Positions 1 through 10,890 of a stretch of DNA of 64,000 nt are shown here, piece after piece. The notes beneath the pieces are model-generated. The model was not told the origin of the DNA and searched no databases. It saw nothing but the letters and a program-made list of their open reading frames with translations. The stretch is taken from assembly GCF_000151315.2 (NCBI RefSeq), contig NW_011887304.1, positions 541,690 through 605,689 of the forward strand, given 5' to 3'. Numbering within the stretch: the first letter of the stretch is position 1; each line of letters begins with the position of its first letter. The stretch is from Capsaspora owczarzaki ATCC 30864 (Eukaryota > Opisthokonta > Filasterea). The position numbers were made by a program, and so were the translations under genes.

Positions 1-3000
1 GCGCCGATGGCAGCACAAACTGAAAGCCTGGCTGAACATTGGAAATGCCAAGAGACAAGCGAATATTGCACAACAGCACCCATCGCCGAAATTGATGCAG
101 CTTGGTCGTCTGTGGCGTGTCCGCAGCCATGGCATCCGCCTCCGAGCGTGTTGATGGGAAAAATGCATCTGCCAGCGGACTGACGCAGACGGGTGCACCG
201 CCAGAACTCGCCACCACAGGAACAGCTCGAACCAGCTGCCATGTCGCCTCGTCCGGGCAATCGAGGTGGGATTGGATGAGCGTCGCCACCGTGCGATGCA
301 AGAACGCGTCGTTGACAAAGTCCAGCTGTGCTACTCCAGTGAATATTCCACGCAGGCACGCCAGACGCGAGCGCAAAAGCTTGAGCGAAGCCCCCTGAAA
401 GCCTGGTAACGTAAAGGAACGAATGAGCGTGGCAAACACGTTCGGGTTGCTATTGTTGTTGTACGCCAGCGTCGGACAATGCTGGAAGAGTACGGCCGAA
501 ATGGCCTGGCAAATCAGCGAGTATCCCTCGGAACTCTCGGGCAGCGTGGTTTCGAGCTCGTTCCGGCACCGTGCCAGCGCTTGGGACAATGGTAACAGCA
601 GGGCGTTGATGGCAACCGCACGAAACTCCTCCACCTTCTCGCCCAGAGCAAACCAAGCAGCCGAGCCTGGGAGTGGTGCATCCTGCGGAGCCGAAAGAGA
701 AGTTGGAACGCGAGGAGTAGACACGCGGGTCTCGTAATGCTCGTGAAGCCTTCGGAAAAACAGAGCCAGCAGTGCAATGCGAGCGGCCTGGAAGTCTTCC
801 AGCGAGGTGGCGGCTGCAGATGGAATGTCAGTCGACGCCAGAAACCGAGCCATCGCGGGCAATCTGGTCAGGCGCAGAGTGAACTCTGGCTGCACCGTGA
901 GGTGGTGCTCGACCGCCGAGGTGATCCACAGCCGGAGCAGACCGTACTGCGCAGCTGACGAGATGCCGACAGCATCTCCCGCAGACTCCTCACAAGGCAG
1001 AATGGCAAGCGTGTGGTTTGCAAATCGCAGCGCCAGCTGTCGCTCATCGGTGCTGCCCTCCCACAGCCGTGACTGGACTGCGAGCTGCGACTGTTGCTGC
1101 GCCGTTGCTGCTGGCGGAGGTGGCGCGGATGCTCCCGAGAACGCCGAGCGTGGCATGTGGTTGGTCGATGATGGAGAGGAGGCACTGTGCACGCAACCAA
1201 AGGCGGACCAGATCGTGTCCCACGCCTCCAGGCCATGCTCGGCCAGAACGAGACACAGCTCGCTCAAGCACTCAATGCCTTGCGCAAACAGCTGAAAGCT
1301 TGTGGCCTGCACACCGGAGGAAGTGGACGAGGCGAACGGAAGCACGACCGAAGAAGTCAAACCCCCAGAGCTTTGGCGAGGAGGTGACCGACTGGCGTGC
1401 ATGGGCGCCAACGTTGCCTGAGCTGGTTTGCGAAAGCGTGATTGTACCAGCTGCTGGAGAGCGCGAGTCACGCCAGAACGATGGATGAATTCGACAAGAG
1501 CGCGGTCTTGCTCGTACGCCAAAACGAGGACTCGGCGCGCTTCGACGGCATACTGTTGGCGCCTGCGCGCAGCTCGGGACATTGCCACGCTGGCCGGAGC
1601 GGGAGCTGAAGCCCCAAACACAAGGTCGGCTGCATCCAGCGCCGCAAACAAGGCGTTGTCACGCGCGTCATCTTCTCGATCAAAATACGACTGTGACTGA
1701 GACTGGCTGTCAGAGGACGCAGCAGGAGCGCGGTTGGCATCCGGATGCGCATGGGCGAAAGTTGGAGGGCCAGCAGCGAAAAGCGATTGCGATGCCGGGG
1801 CAAAAGGGTCCACCATGAGTGAGGCAGACTCGCCTGGCAGCGCGAATCCGCCATCAGCGCCCTCCACTTCCATGGCAGCAGCTGAGGCGGAAGCCAGTGG
1901 TGGCGCCGAAGGAGGTAGGCTGTCATGTGCTTCTTCGTGGTTGAAATGAAGGTCAAGCTCGGGCTCCGGCTCGGGCAAAACAAGAGGTGTTCGGCGTTGG
2001 CGAAGCCAGCTCGATAGCAGTGCAATGGCTTCAGCTTTGATGGGCTCTTTGAAGCCGGCGTCGGGTGATAGAATGCTGGCCAGAGCTTCGGGCAACAAGG
2101 CAAACTCGGAGGCAACCAGACCGGAGCGCAGCGAAACGATGCTGGACGACAGCTGCCGCACCTTCATTCTGGTTTCGTCCCAGTCGTCCTCGATCTCACC
2201 TCGTGGCAAGGCATAGGACCGAAGGGCGTGCAGGGAGACTGGGACGCGGCGCACGACGCGAGAGATGGTACTGAGCAACTTTTGCATGGCTTCCTCGAGC
2301 GCGAACAAGCGTCGGCGGGATTTGTAGGACTCGAGTGGCGTCGCAAGCGACGAAAAGTCGTGAGACGATGATGCAGTGGCAAAAACTGGAGCAAGCACGG
2401 GCTTGCTTGCCGTCTCGAGAACAGCGCGGTGCTCTTGGCCGACCCGCGTCACAACGCGAGTTACCAGAGAGGCAAGCTCGGAAATATCGCGATGTTGCTG
2501 CTGAAGGAACTCAATCCAAAGAAAGATTGCGTCCACGACGGCCACTGTCGAAGCCAAGCTACTCGACGTGATGTCGACAAGCGTGCAAAGGCGATGTGTC
2601 GCAGCATCCTGCTGGTCGGCCGGAAGCAGAGCTGCCAGCACAAGCGCAAGGCTGGCATAGTTGATGACGGATGCCGTCGTGTGCTGGATGGTGTCCACAT
2701 TGATGGATCGAGTGTCCGATTCGTCGTCGGTTTGTTCAACAACCACCTGTTGAGGAAAGGAAACGAAAAACTTGGATGCAAGCTTGACAAGCACCTTGAC
2801 GTCTGCGGCGCGCAAATCCGCGGATTGGAGAGCCTCGGCGCATGGCGCTGTTGCGTGCAGCGGCACAGAAGGAAGCCCGACAAACAGCGTTGGGCAGCAC
2901 GAAGAAAGCTGAACGAGCAGCAACTTGATGAAGAGGTGAAAGCTGGTATCAGCAGCATTTGGAATGAGTGCTGCTGAGGCTGTGGTGAGCGACGAGGAGG

Positions 3001-5446
3001 ACTCGCCAGCAGTCGCGGCAGTCACAGCAGGTCGAGCGCAAGCCGATTGGAGGACTGCGTTCAAAGGCAGGGAAGTCGACAAGCTGGTTGCGCGCTGGGC
3101 AGCCATCTCTGCCAGGAAAACCGGCAACAGTGCGGGGAACTGCAGGGTCGGATCCACGAGCTTGGTCTTTCGAAAGTAATTCCAAAACGCAAGCAGCATG
3201 TATTGGTGCCCTGGCCAAACATGGGACAGAATCAAGCAACGGGACTGCAGCTCGACAAGAAAGCGAACAGCGCCTCGAGAAGGTGCGGCAGAGGACCCGA
3301 ACGCAGCCTCAAGCAAGCGAGCTCGCATTTGCTCTGCGATGGGCATGTCGGTCGGCTGTAGTGCCATGGGTGTTGCTCCGAACGTTTGGCCATCAGTCTC
3401 GGTGGCCAACGGCGTGAACGAGAGGAGCAGCAGAACGAGAGGCCAATTCCCAGTAGGCTCGCACGAACTTGGTGGAAGAGCGTTTGCTTCGATCGCAGCG
3501 AGCGGCAGCAAGAGCTTCCAGAGATGCTCAAACACAAACCAGAACGATGTTGGCTGCGCAAACGCCATGGCATCATCAATGTGGACAACTTGAGCGAGAA
3601 ATTGGCTCGGACGGGCCAAGAGCTGATGGCTGACGCGATTGAACGTTGCCCAGAATTGTCGCGTTTCGAGAGGGACGGCTGAATCTGCACCATCTGCTCT
3701 CAGGGTATCTTTGCAATAGAAGGGTAGCCGCAAGTCGGGCTGAAGCGCGTGCGCCTGGTTGCACAGCAGTTGATAGCGGTCGAGAGCGCCGAATAAGAGC
3801 TGCCACAACTCTAGCACTGGGCTGTGTCGCTCGACATAGCTGGGAGCAGCTGTAATCTTACCATGCACTACATGAAGCCGAACCAGGCAAGCGACCAGCT
3901 GGGTGGCAGCTCGGTTGTAGGCATGACTCAGCGACACGACGGCATTGGCGGCAACGGCCTTGATTTGCCTGGTTGCTATCGTGTCGGACTCAACCAAACA
4001 GACGCAGCAAGAAAAGGCGACGTGCACCACGTGAAGGCTGTCCAGAAGCAAATCCAGCAGGCGCCATCGCACATCCAGCTGGAGCTGAAAGGTGCTAGCT
4101 AGAAAACGCCGCTGCTGTTGTGCAAACTGCGGCAAGCACAGGTCTGGGAATCGCGCAAACAGGCGATCAATCTCATCAGCGATGGCCAGTGCCACTCGGG
4201 TAGCCAGTTCCGGCGATGAGCACCACGCAGGCGGTGGTGTTGTACCGCGATCGGGGCGGCGGTGGTCTGTCTCTAGCTGGTTGGTATGGTTTTGCGCAAC
4301 AGCACCTCCGAGATGAGAAGAAAAGTCGACTTGCATGCCAAAGTGCAACGGCAGAGATGAGGACCAAGAAGAGGAGTTGGAGCTATTGGTCGAAGCGGCG
4401 GCGGTGGTGCCAAGCGTTGCGGCCGCGAGATGCAAACACCAGCGCATATAGTCCAACACGTCAAGGCATTCGTCGTGGGACGAGTTCATGTCAGCCGTGC
4501 TTGCTTGGTGGAGGCTTCCAGTGGAGGCACTGTGACTACTAAGACTGTGGTGGTTGTTGGCGGTTGAAGCAAACGAGTGTCGGTTTGAGTGCGTCCCAGC
4601 AGCAGCGCTCGAGACCAGACTCCCATGGCTGGCCGACGCCTTGTCCGTGGCAGTGACGTGTGCTAGCCGCTGGGTCAAGATGAGAAAGAGTCGCGAGACC
4701 CACAGCGGAAAATCTTGGAACGGCGGAACTGGCGTTGCGGCCAGCAAGATTGGAAGTCTGAGTGGCTGAACAGCCGGTGATAATGTCCGCGCATCTAGCG
4801 ACGTTGTTGTTGTGAGTGGCACATGCCGTGCGTTTGTCTTGTTGTTGATGGACCACGATCGAGGGACGGTCCCAGTGGTAGTGGTCGCGTCCGTCAGCAG
4901 CTGCGCTTGGGCAATCCACTGCTGCTTGACATATCCACGCCTCAGCCCGTCACTTTGAAGTGGTGGTGGTGGTCTTGATGCGTTTTGCATTGCTGGATGA
5001 GGGATGTCTCCCTGATCGTGGCTGGCCTGTGAACTTGAAGCGGCAGCAGCAACAGAAGCAGCAGCAACATCGCTTTGCTTGAAACCAGCAGCGACAAAGT
5101 GCGGCAGCCCAGCGACCGACGGCAGCTGCTCTGGCAGTGCATAGCAGGCAGCTGCAGCAACAACCGACGCGACGGCAGACATGGCTGACGACGACGACGA
5201 CGACGATGGCACACGCGGCTGTTGAAACGCGCTGTTTCCCGCCAAATCTGAACCATTCCCGCCAGCAGCGCGAGTCTGACTGCCGCTGCTGCCAGCGTGC
5301 GCCGTGTGGCTGTGACGACCTGGTCCCGATGATAGCACGACGCGATTGCTGTTGCTGTGATCGCCGGAGCCAGATCCGAGGGCCGCAGCATGGGGCGCTG
5401 GCGGCGGGATTTGCGTTGCGAGCGATGCGCGAAACGTCGCAGCCAT
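1..5446 (-). CDS. MMS22L: MMS22L-like replication-fork repair protein (C-terminus cut by window edge)
   Basis: One uninterrupted minus-strand frame runs from an ATG at 5446 to the first base of the window, about 1,815 codons, with no intron and no stop. The first ~320 residues are Ser/Ala/Gln-rich low complexity. After that, several stretches match MMS22L in order: FQLQLDVRWRLLDLLLDSL near residue 455 (family: LHLHLDIHWLVLEILY), ELWQLLFGALDRY near 548, YMLLAFWNYFRK near 747 (family: VTILWEYYSKN) and FHLFIKLLL near 835. A second half contains QYAVEARRVLVLAYEQ and the region near 1500-1700. MMS22L works with TONSL at stalled replication forks to load RAD51 (family knowledge). The human protein is about 1,240 residues, so this one is much longer, mainly through the N-terminal tail and linkers. 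The family call rests on scattered motifs read by eye, not an alignment score. Confidence 0.75.
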   Translation of the reverse strand, partial: MAATFRASLATQIPPPAPHAAALGSGSGDHSNSNRVVLSSGPGRHSHTAHAGSSGSQTRAAGGNGSDLAGNSAFQQPRVPSSSSSSSAMSAVASVVAAAACYALPEQLPSVAGLPHFVAAGFKQSDVAAASVAAAASSSQASHDQGDIPHPAMQNASRPPPPLQSDGLRRGYVKQQWIAQAQLLTDATTTTGTVPRSWSINNKTNARHVPLTTTTSLDARTLSPAVQPLRLPILLAATPVPPFQDFPLWVSRLFLILTQRLAHVTATDKASASHGSLVSSAAAGTHSNRHSFASTANNHHSLSSHSASTGSLHQASTADMNSSHDECLDVLDYMRWCLHLAAATLGTTAAASTNSSNSSSWSSSLPLHFGMQVDFSSHLGGAVAQNHTNQLETDHRRPDRGTTPPPAWCSSPELATRVALAIADEIDRLFARFPDLCLPQFAQQQRRFLASTFQLQLDVRWRLLDLLLDSLHVVHVAFSCCVCLVESDTIATRQIKAVAANAVVSLSHAYNRAATQLVACLVRLHVVHGKITAAPSYVERHSPVLELWQLLFGALDRYQLLCNQAHALQPDLRLPFYCKDTLRADGADSAVPLETRQFWATFNRVSHQLLARPSQFLAQVVHIDDAMAFAQPTSFWFVFEHLWKLLLPLAAIEANALPPSSCEPTGNWPLVLLLLSFTPLATETDGQTFGATPMALQPTDMPIAEQMRARLLEAAFGSSAAPSRGAVRFLVELQSRCLILSHVWPGHQYMLLAFWNYFRKTKLVDPTLQFPALLPVFLAEMAAQRATSLSTSLPLNAVLQSACARPAVTAATAGESSSSLTTASAALIPNAADTSFHLFIKLLLVQLSSCCPTLFVGLPSVPLHATAPCAEALQSADLRAADVKVLVKLASKFFVSFPQQVVVEQTDDESDTRSINVDTIQHTTASVINYASLALVLAALLPADQQDAATHRLCTLVDITSSSLASTVAVVDAIFLWIEFLQQQHRDISELASLVTRVVTRVGQEHRAVLETASKPVLAPVFATASSSHDFSSLATPLESYKSRRRLFALEEAMQKLLSTISRVVRRVPVSLHALRSYALPRGEIEDDWDETRMKVRQLSSSIVSLRSGLVASEFALLPEALASILSPDAGFKEPIKAEAIALLSSWLRQRRTPLVLPEPEPELDLHFNHEEAHDSLPPSAPPLASASAAAMEVEGADGGFALPGESASLMVDPFAPASQSLFAAGPPTFAHAHPDANRAPAASSDSQSQSQSYFDREDDARDNALFAALDAADLVFGASAPAPASVAMSRAARRRQQYAVEARRVLVLAYEQDRALVEFIHRSGVTRALQQLVQSRFRKPAQATLAPMHASRSPPRQSSGGLTSSVVLPFASSTSSGVQATSFQLFAQGIECLSELCLVLAEHGLEAWDTIWSAFGCVHSASSPSSTNHMPRSAFSGASAPPPPAATAQQQSQLAVQSRLWEGSTDERQLALRFANHTLAILPCEESAGDAVGISSAAQYGLLRLWITSAVEHHLTVQPEFTLRLTRLPAMARFLASTDIPSAAATSLEDFQAARIALLALFFRRLHEHYETRVSTPRVPTSLSAPQDAPLPGSAAWFALGEKVEEFRAVAINALLLPLSQALARCRNELETTLPESSEGYSLICQAISAVLFQHCPTLAYNNNSNPNVFATLIRSFTLPGFQGASLKLLRSRLACLRGIFTGVAQLDFVNDAFLHRTVATLIQSHLDCPDEATWQLVRAVPVVASSGGAPVCVSPLADAFFPSTRSEADAMAADTPQTTKLHQFRRWVLLCNIRLSLGISNVQPGFQFVLPSA

Positions 5447-6080
5447 TGCACCAAGAGGCCACGTCCCAGCCAAACAGAACTGAAGACTGGATAAAATCGT
5501 GTGAATGTATAAATTATGGAAGAATTCAAAATGGGGTGGTGTTGATGATTAGAGAAAAAACCAAGGGTCAAACGGTCAGAATCGCAAACGAAGCACAGAC
5601 TCTGAAAACTTGAAAGTGAGTCGCCGAGTTCCAACATGTCGTAGACTTTTGTGTCGGCTGTTCATGCACAGCGTTGCTATTATTGGTTCAAAAGGGGGCG
5701 GCGGTGCACTTGCAGGTTTTGACTCGCGTCTTTCACGTCTCAACAAGGTGCGTTTGTCGTGGGAGAGCGGACAATCCAAACATCACGTCTCATATGACGA
5801 TTCTAGAACCATCCTGTGGCAAAACACGGTCGTTCTGAGGGTCATCTACGACGCTTTCCGGCAAAAACCGACAGCCGGTTGGTATCCGCCAAAAGCCGCC
5901 ACTCACGCCCCCGCCGCCGGCGTTGTCGTTGTCCCTTGTGTTGGTGGGTCAAGCATCATGCCGACAAGCTCACCCCACTGCACTTGAGGCCTCCAGACTC
6001 ACAGCCAGCAAGCAATCAAGCCATTGATCGCGACTGAAACGACACAAATTCGCCTTGTGTGAGTTTCCTTCTTTGCCGAT
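5447..6080. other. Intergenic region between CDPF1 3' end and MMS22L-like start
   Basis: 634 bp upstream of the MMS22L-like ATG and downstream of CDPF1; both genes are on the minus strand. I see no conserved coding stretch. It probably holds the MMS22L promoter and 5' UTR plus the CDPF1 3' UTR. AT content is higher around 5490-5600 than in the flanking exons. Confidence 0.6.
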
Positions 6081-6679
6081 TCATTCAGCAGCCTGAGAGC
6101 GTGTGGAGGTACTTGAGCTGCTACCGTGGCCTTCCCGCAGTCGCTCGAGGTCGGGCTTGAGCTGGCTTGGGAAGCAGTTCGCCCACTGCTTTGCGCAGAG
6201 TGCACAGAATCGCTTCTGATAAAACAGACTGCAAGTGGCTTGCATGCACACAATACGATTGCACTCTGCACAGCGCGCGCCCATTGCCAGACAGCGCTTG
6301 GGTAAACTTGCCGCTGCGAGCGACGCCGTCTGAGCAGCTACGGCAAACGGATCGCGAATGGCAAACACGTCCTCCAGAAATCTAACCACCACCACCAACA
6401 ACAACATCATCATCATCATGTAGAATCATGTTAGTAGTCGCATCCAGAGGTTTGTTGGTTGCTGAGGCTTTGCGCTTACACGACACGAGGCGCGAATGGC
6501 GGCGTCTTGCCAGTGTAATCGTATGGGACTGGGTGTGCGCACAGACTGCACTGGGTTGACAATCGCTCTCCCCTCTGTTGTTGTTGCTGAGGCTGCTGCT
6601 CTAGTGTTGATGATGATGGTGGTGCAGCAGAAGCAGACGAAGAAGCGTCGGATTGGCCAGCCATCATTCTAGCTTCCAA
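6081..6679 (-). CDS. CDPF1: CDPF1, cysteine-rich DPF-motif domain protein
   Basis: Two exons: 6679-6480 and 6381-6081, separated by a 98-bp intron (donor GTAAGC, acceptor TTAG, with a textbook TACTAAC branch point). The product is 166 residues. Exon 1 ends in CSLCAHPVPYDYTGKTPPF and exon 2 carries AIRDPF, then CAECNRIVC and CSLFYQKRFC. This reproduces the vertebrate CDPF1 pattern of four CxxC pairs around the DPF motif, followed by the conserved 'FP...K.DLE' end (here CFPSQLKPDLERLR). The cysteine pairs probably bind zinc; the cellular role is unknown. The N-terminal ~35 residues are Ser/Gln-rich and variable. It is divergently oriented to the bZIP gene, with about 320 bp between the two start codons. 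Confidence 0.88.
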
Positions 6680-6998
6680 ACAAAAACAAACGACTGGACT
6701 TTTCTGAGAATCGCTGGATTTGGGTTTTATTTGCTCGAGTCATTTCGAATAGAATCTCTTCTTCTTAGATTTATCATCGGTCAACCAAAACTCAGTCTCT
6801 CTTTTTCATTGATCGTCATTGTTTGATTTTTGGCTGAACTTCCATTACAAATCCCGCCGCATACACACCACATCCCATATCCCGGTCTTCATATCAACCA
6901 AACAACCCCACCAAAAAAATACCGTAGATTATTGCTGTTTTTCAGCCTTCTTGATTCCTTGCCTGCTGGCTGGCTGCCCCCCCCCCCTCACAACGACG
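6680..6998. promoter_or_regulatory. Shared divergent promoter region CDPF1 / bZIP gene
   Basis: 319 bp between two start codons pointing away from each other. The sequence is AT-richer than the exons and ends in a pyrimidine-rich stretch with a C10 run (about 6977-6986) just before the bZIP ATG. No specific factor site can be named with confidence. Confidence 0.45.
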
Positions 6999-9574
6999 AT
7001 GGACGCGTTCAGCAGCGACGATCCGTTCATCGACCATCTCCTCGAGCTGGCGTTGTAAGTCGAATTTTGTTTTGCCTCGCTATTTTTCAAAGGTGGATGA
7101 GTGAGATTTGTGGGTTTTTGAAGAGGGAAGTGCGATGATCCAGCTGTTGGACTGAACTGAACTGAACTGAACTGGAGATGAGGAGCGGAGGAGGGCGAAG
7201 AGTTGGAAAATAAAGCGCGCTTGAGATTGGCTGAAAATGACGCTCCAATGCAACGCCAGCCAATTGTCCAAGTCAGCCGCACTCCACTCACCACCACCAC
7301 CACCAACCCTGACTGATCGACTGATGATTGTGCTGCTCTCACCTTCGACTTGGTTTTTGGACCTTGGCTTTGGGCAGTGGCGTGGACACGTTCGCTCTGC
7401 TCGACCCGAGCGAGATGCACATTCTGAGCGCGCCGTCGCTCTTCCCGACCATGCACCCGTCGTCCCTCGGAGCAAGGTAAAAACGAAGGAGACAATGCAA
7501 AAAAGCGCAAACTCAGTTGGTAGTCTCACACACGACTGGGAGCAGCCGGACAAGCATGAGTGGCCCTGCATTGATGACCACCAGCCCTGACCAACCACCA
7601 ACCGTCATGGTGTCCCTGCTCACCGAGCACTCATTGTTGTTCGTGTGTGTGCTTGTCTGGGGATTTTGGTCTGATCATCGCAGCGTCGATCCGTTCGCAG
7701 CCGCTCGACCACAGCAGATTGCCGCTCCTGCTAGCAACAACGAATTCTCCGTGCTGTACTCGACCACCACCACGACGACGGAGGGGGTCCCAACGACTAC
7801 GAGTCCTATTGCTACCAACAACTCGAGCCAGCTGCCAGCGGATGATCACGAGCGAAAGAGCCGTGGCAATGCAGCAAGAACTCGTCGTGACAAATCGCGC
7901 GAACTGCGTGTCGGAAGCGCGTCGTCCGAAGCTCGCGGGACTTCCGGGACTTCCATCGGGATGAACTCGACGACGACGACGACGACGACGTCGAAAAACC
8001 CGGAGCCAGCGTGGATTGAGGGCTCTGTGGTTGAACCGTCCGAACAATCTCGCTTGCTCGTCGACCCATTTCTTCTGAGTCAATACGGCGAGCGGCCAAC
8101 TACTTCTACGAGTGTCTCAGGAGCGGATGCCACCACATCGCCGACCACCACCACCACCACTACCACCTCCACCAAGTCGCAAAACTTTCAACAAGCAAAC
8201 ACGCCCGGTTCGTTTGTCGACTGGCTCAATGCTACCAGCTCTCCCGCCACCGCAACAGCGCTACTACCAACAGCAGACCAGAGCGACACGAGTGCAGAAG
8301 ACTTGTCGCAAGTGGAAATGCTATTACAGTTCCAGCAGCAAATGAAGGAACAGCAGCGGCAGCATCAGATTCATCAGCAGCAAGTCCGACAGTCGTCAAC
8401 GTCACTGCCCGGCTCGACCGCCATGAGCCGTTCCCACAGCCAATCCAATTTGTTTCAAGCAGCAGAACCCACTGCGTCGGCGCCGCCACCCACCACCATC
8501 AACCAGCTGGATCCGCAGCAACGCGTCTTTTTCGACTCGATTCCGGCGCCAGGCACGGCCACGTCGCGCTCGTCGCGCCTCTCGTCACCGCGAGACTCGC
8601 GGCCATCCACGCCGCGAGGAGCAAAGCGAAGACAGAGCGAAGCCGAGTTGGCTCCACAGCAACAACAGGAACACCGTCAGGCGAATCTTCAACAGCAGTT
8701 GCTTAGTATAACAACCTTTGAAAATGCATTCCCAACGACGCGTGGTTCTATTGTCGATCCGTTCGCAGTGGACCAAACGCGGTCTGTGGCAGCACCGAGC
8801 GCGACCGCCGTTCCCTCGGCGCCCTTCCTTTCCTCTGCTGCCGCTGCAGCCGCTGTTGCTGCTGCTGCTGCTGCTCCTGCTCCTGCTCTTGCCCCAATTC
8901 CTGCGACCACATCCTTGCCACCAGTAGTTCCCCCTATCGCCCCGGCCGCCTTTCCATTCTTGCCGCCGCCGCCTCTGCCGGCTGCTGTTGCTGCTGCGGA
9001 TCCAAATGCGGCCAATATGGCCGCAAACCCAATGTTCGCTGCCATGGTCGCTGCCGCCACCGCCAGCCCGGCGTTTACCACGTACCTGGCATACTTCCAG
9101 GGCATGATGGCCCAGCAGGCTGTCACCGCTGCGGCCACGTCGAGCGCCACGACCTCCGCAGGTGGATTTCCCGCGATTCGGCCGGCGCTCCCAGCGTTTT
9201 TGGGCGGAATGCAGCCGGCTGCACCACCTACCGCAATGGCCACCCCGCTGCCCAGCGGCTCTGCGCGAAAGCGCGAGGTGGATCCCAACGAGGATGCTGA
9301 GCTGCGGGACAGACGCGAGCGGAACAGTGCCGCCTCGGCGCGGTTTCGTGCCAAGCGGCGCCAAGAGCTGCTTGTTGCCGAGCAGAAGGCTTCGCAGCTT
9401 GGCATTCGGTACAACGAGCTGCAGTCTCGCATTGCCTGGTTGCGATCTCAAAAGGAGCAGCTACTGGCAACGCTCGCTGAACTTGGTGGACCCGCCGCCG
9501 CTTTGGAGCCCATCCCTCCAAGGCCTATTCCCCCGCAACCGTCCGCGACGCCGGTTGCAATCTCTCGCGCTTGA
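6999..9574 (+). CDS. bZIP transcription factor (ATF4 / fungal Cys3-MetR-like basic region)
   Basis: Three exons: 6999-7054, 7378-7476 and 7684-9574; 681 residues. The ATG at 6999 opens a short exon whose GT donor is followed by a 323-bp intron. The basic region RRERNSAASARFRAKRR lies near residues 592-608 and has the invariant N-x7-R. The wording NSAASARFR is closest to fungal Cys3/MetR and ATF4-type bZIPs, which govern sulfur or amino-acid stress responses (family knowledge). A leucine-zipper-like coiled coil follows to about residue 645. The rest is low complexity: poly-Thr, Gln-rich 275-310, Ala/Pro-rich 430-560, typical of an activation region. The motif (V)DPF occurs four times (residues ~8, 53, 178, 408), one directly across the exon 2/3 junction. 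The target pathway is inference only. Confidence 0.85.
7151..7174 (+). repeat. (ACTGA)n pentamer array in bZIP intron 1
   Basis: About five head-to-tail copies of ACTGA (read on the other strand, TCAGT). The same pentamer, in opposite orientation, recurs at 51930-51968. Confidence 0.8.
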
Positions 9575-9737
9575 ACGAGCAGATGAGAGCATTCATTGTT
9601 ATGCAACATTGTTAAAATTTCGTTTCTACTTGATTTTTTTTTTTTTTTGGTTGTTGATTGTTTTCACATCTCGATTCACACATGGGCGGGAGCTCCACAT
9701 CTAAGCGTCCAACAGACTCGGCTTGCAAACACGTAAT

Positions 9738-10890
9738 TCACACACGAGGCAGCTTGAGAGCCGATTCCCTCACGTGCAACAGGCGGGCGTTGAGGTCGTC
9801 GTCAGAAATGTGTGGGAAGGCTGCGAGCACAGAGTTTCGCCAGGCTGCGGCAGCGGGATAGGTTGCCGACTCGCTCTCGATGGGCGTGAAGCCGATGATG
9901 GCGAGCTGCGAATACTCGCAAAGCGCCGACAAGTCGGCGATCGAAGCCTTGTTTCCAACCAGGAAAAGCGCACTGGCGGTGTGGTTTGCGCTCGTGAGCT
10001 TTGCAGCCAAGTGCCTCTCCAGCGCTTCAATGGCAAGAACGACCTATGAAGCGCGAGCGAGTTGAATGTTTGAATTCAACGCAGAACAAAAACAAAAACA
10101 AATCTCGAGATTTGAACACTTACGCGCTCGCTCACGGTAGCGACTGCGGCGCTGTCGATGGGAGTCGAGTTGATGAGCGGCAGAAAGTACGCAGTACGCA
10201 TGAGCAGGGACACGTGCGGTCGCAGCTGGCGGAAATCGAAGCAAATGTAACAAGAAGAAATTGCGTCAACGTCAAATTGATCAGAGTCCAGGCAAGAGAT
10301 CCTTGGCTGGATCGAAGAACCAACATGGCGCTTACCGCACTAATCGTCCAATCGAGCCATTGGTCAATCTGAGCGCGTCGGTACGGATTTTGCTCGATGC
10401 TCGGGTACAGCGCCTGATCCTTGAGCGGGCGTGTCGTAGCGACATGGCGAATAATGGTGTTACTGCTCAGCAGTTCAAAGGGTAAAGTTCAGGGTTGTAT
10501 GCAGTGAGAACATAGCCCTCTGAGAGAGTCTGAGACTGGATTTCCCAATGCAGTGGATTGCAATTTGATTCATCGCGGCTCAATCACAAACCTCTCAAAC
10601 AGGACAAAACCACCCTCGGCGGCGCTCGGCGGGATGTCAATCTCGGCCCCAGGTGCTGGGACGTCTGCGCTGACGGCGCGCTTGGCTGCGTCTGAGCGGT
10701 CGACGAGCGTCGGCACTGTCATGTTGGGATTCAACGCAACGTACGTCGGCGACGTCCGGTTTTCACGCCGAAGCAGATCGAACGCGCGGTATTCATAGGC
10801 AATGTCATTGTGCCGGAGGAAGATGGCCACACGGCGAACGCACTGCGAGAGAAAGTCGCCGTAGAGCACGAGCTCGCTTTGGCCAGACAT
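9738..10890 (-). CDS. Glutathione S-transferase, theta-like
   Basis: Four exons: 10890-10592, 10462-10336, 10225-10124 and 10043-9738; 277 residues with consistent phases. The N-terminal thioredoxin-like domain begins LVLYGDFLSQCVRRVAIFLR. Compared with human GSTT (LYLDLLSQPCRAVYIF), the catalytic Ser position is Ser15. NPNMTVPTL carries the cis-Pro, and ESNTIIRH across exons 1/2 is the glutathione-binding E-S motif. The C-terminal helical domain includes LVGNKASIADLSALCE, with the conserved N-capping box (S-x-x-D). The enzyme conjugates glutathione to electrophiles, probably in the cytosol. The exon 2 acceptor is a NAGNAG (gagcag), so an extra Ser is possible. An in-frame ATG 48 bp upstream (10938) could add 16 residues; 10890 fits the family start better. 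Confidence 0.88.

Noticed and set aside
5610-5987. A 125-codon plus-strand frame between MMS22L-like and CDPF1
   Set aside because: No motif, no codon bias like the neighbours, and it overlaps the likely promoter.
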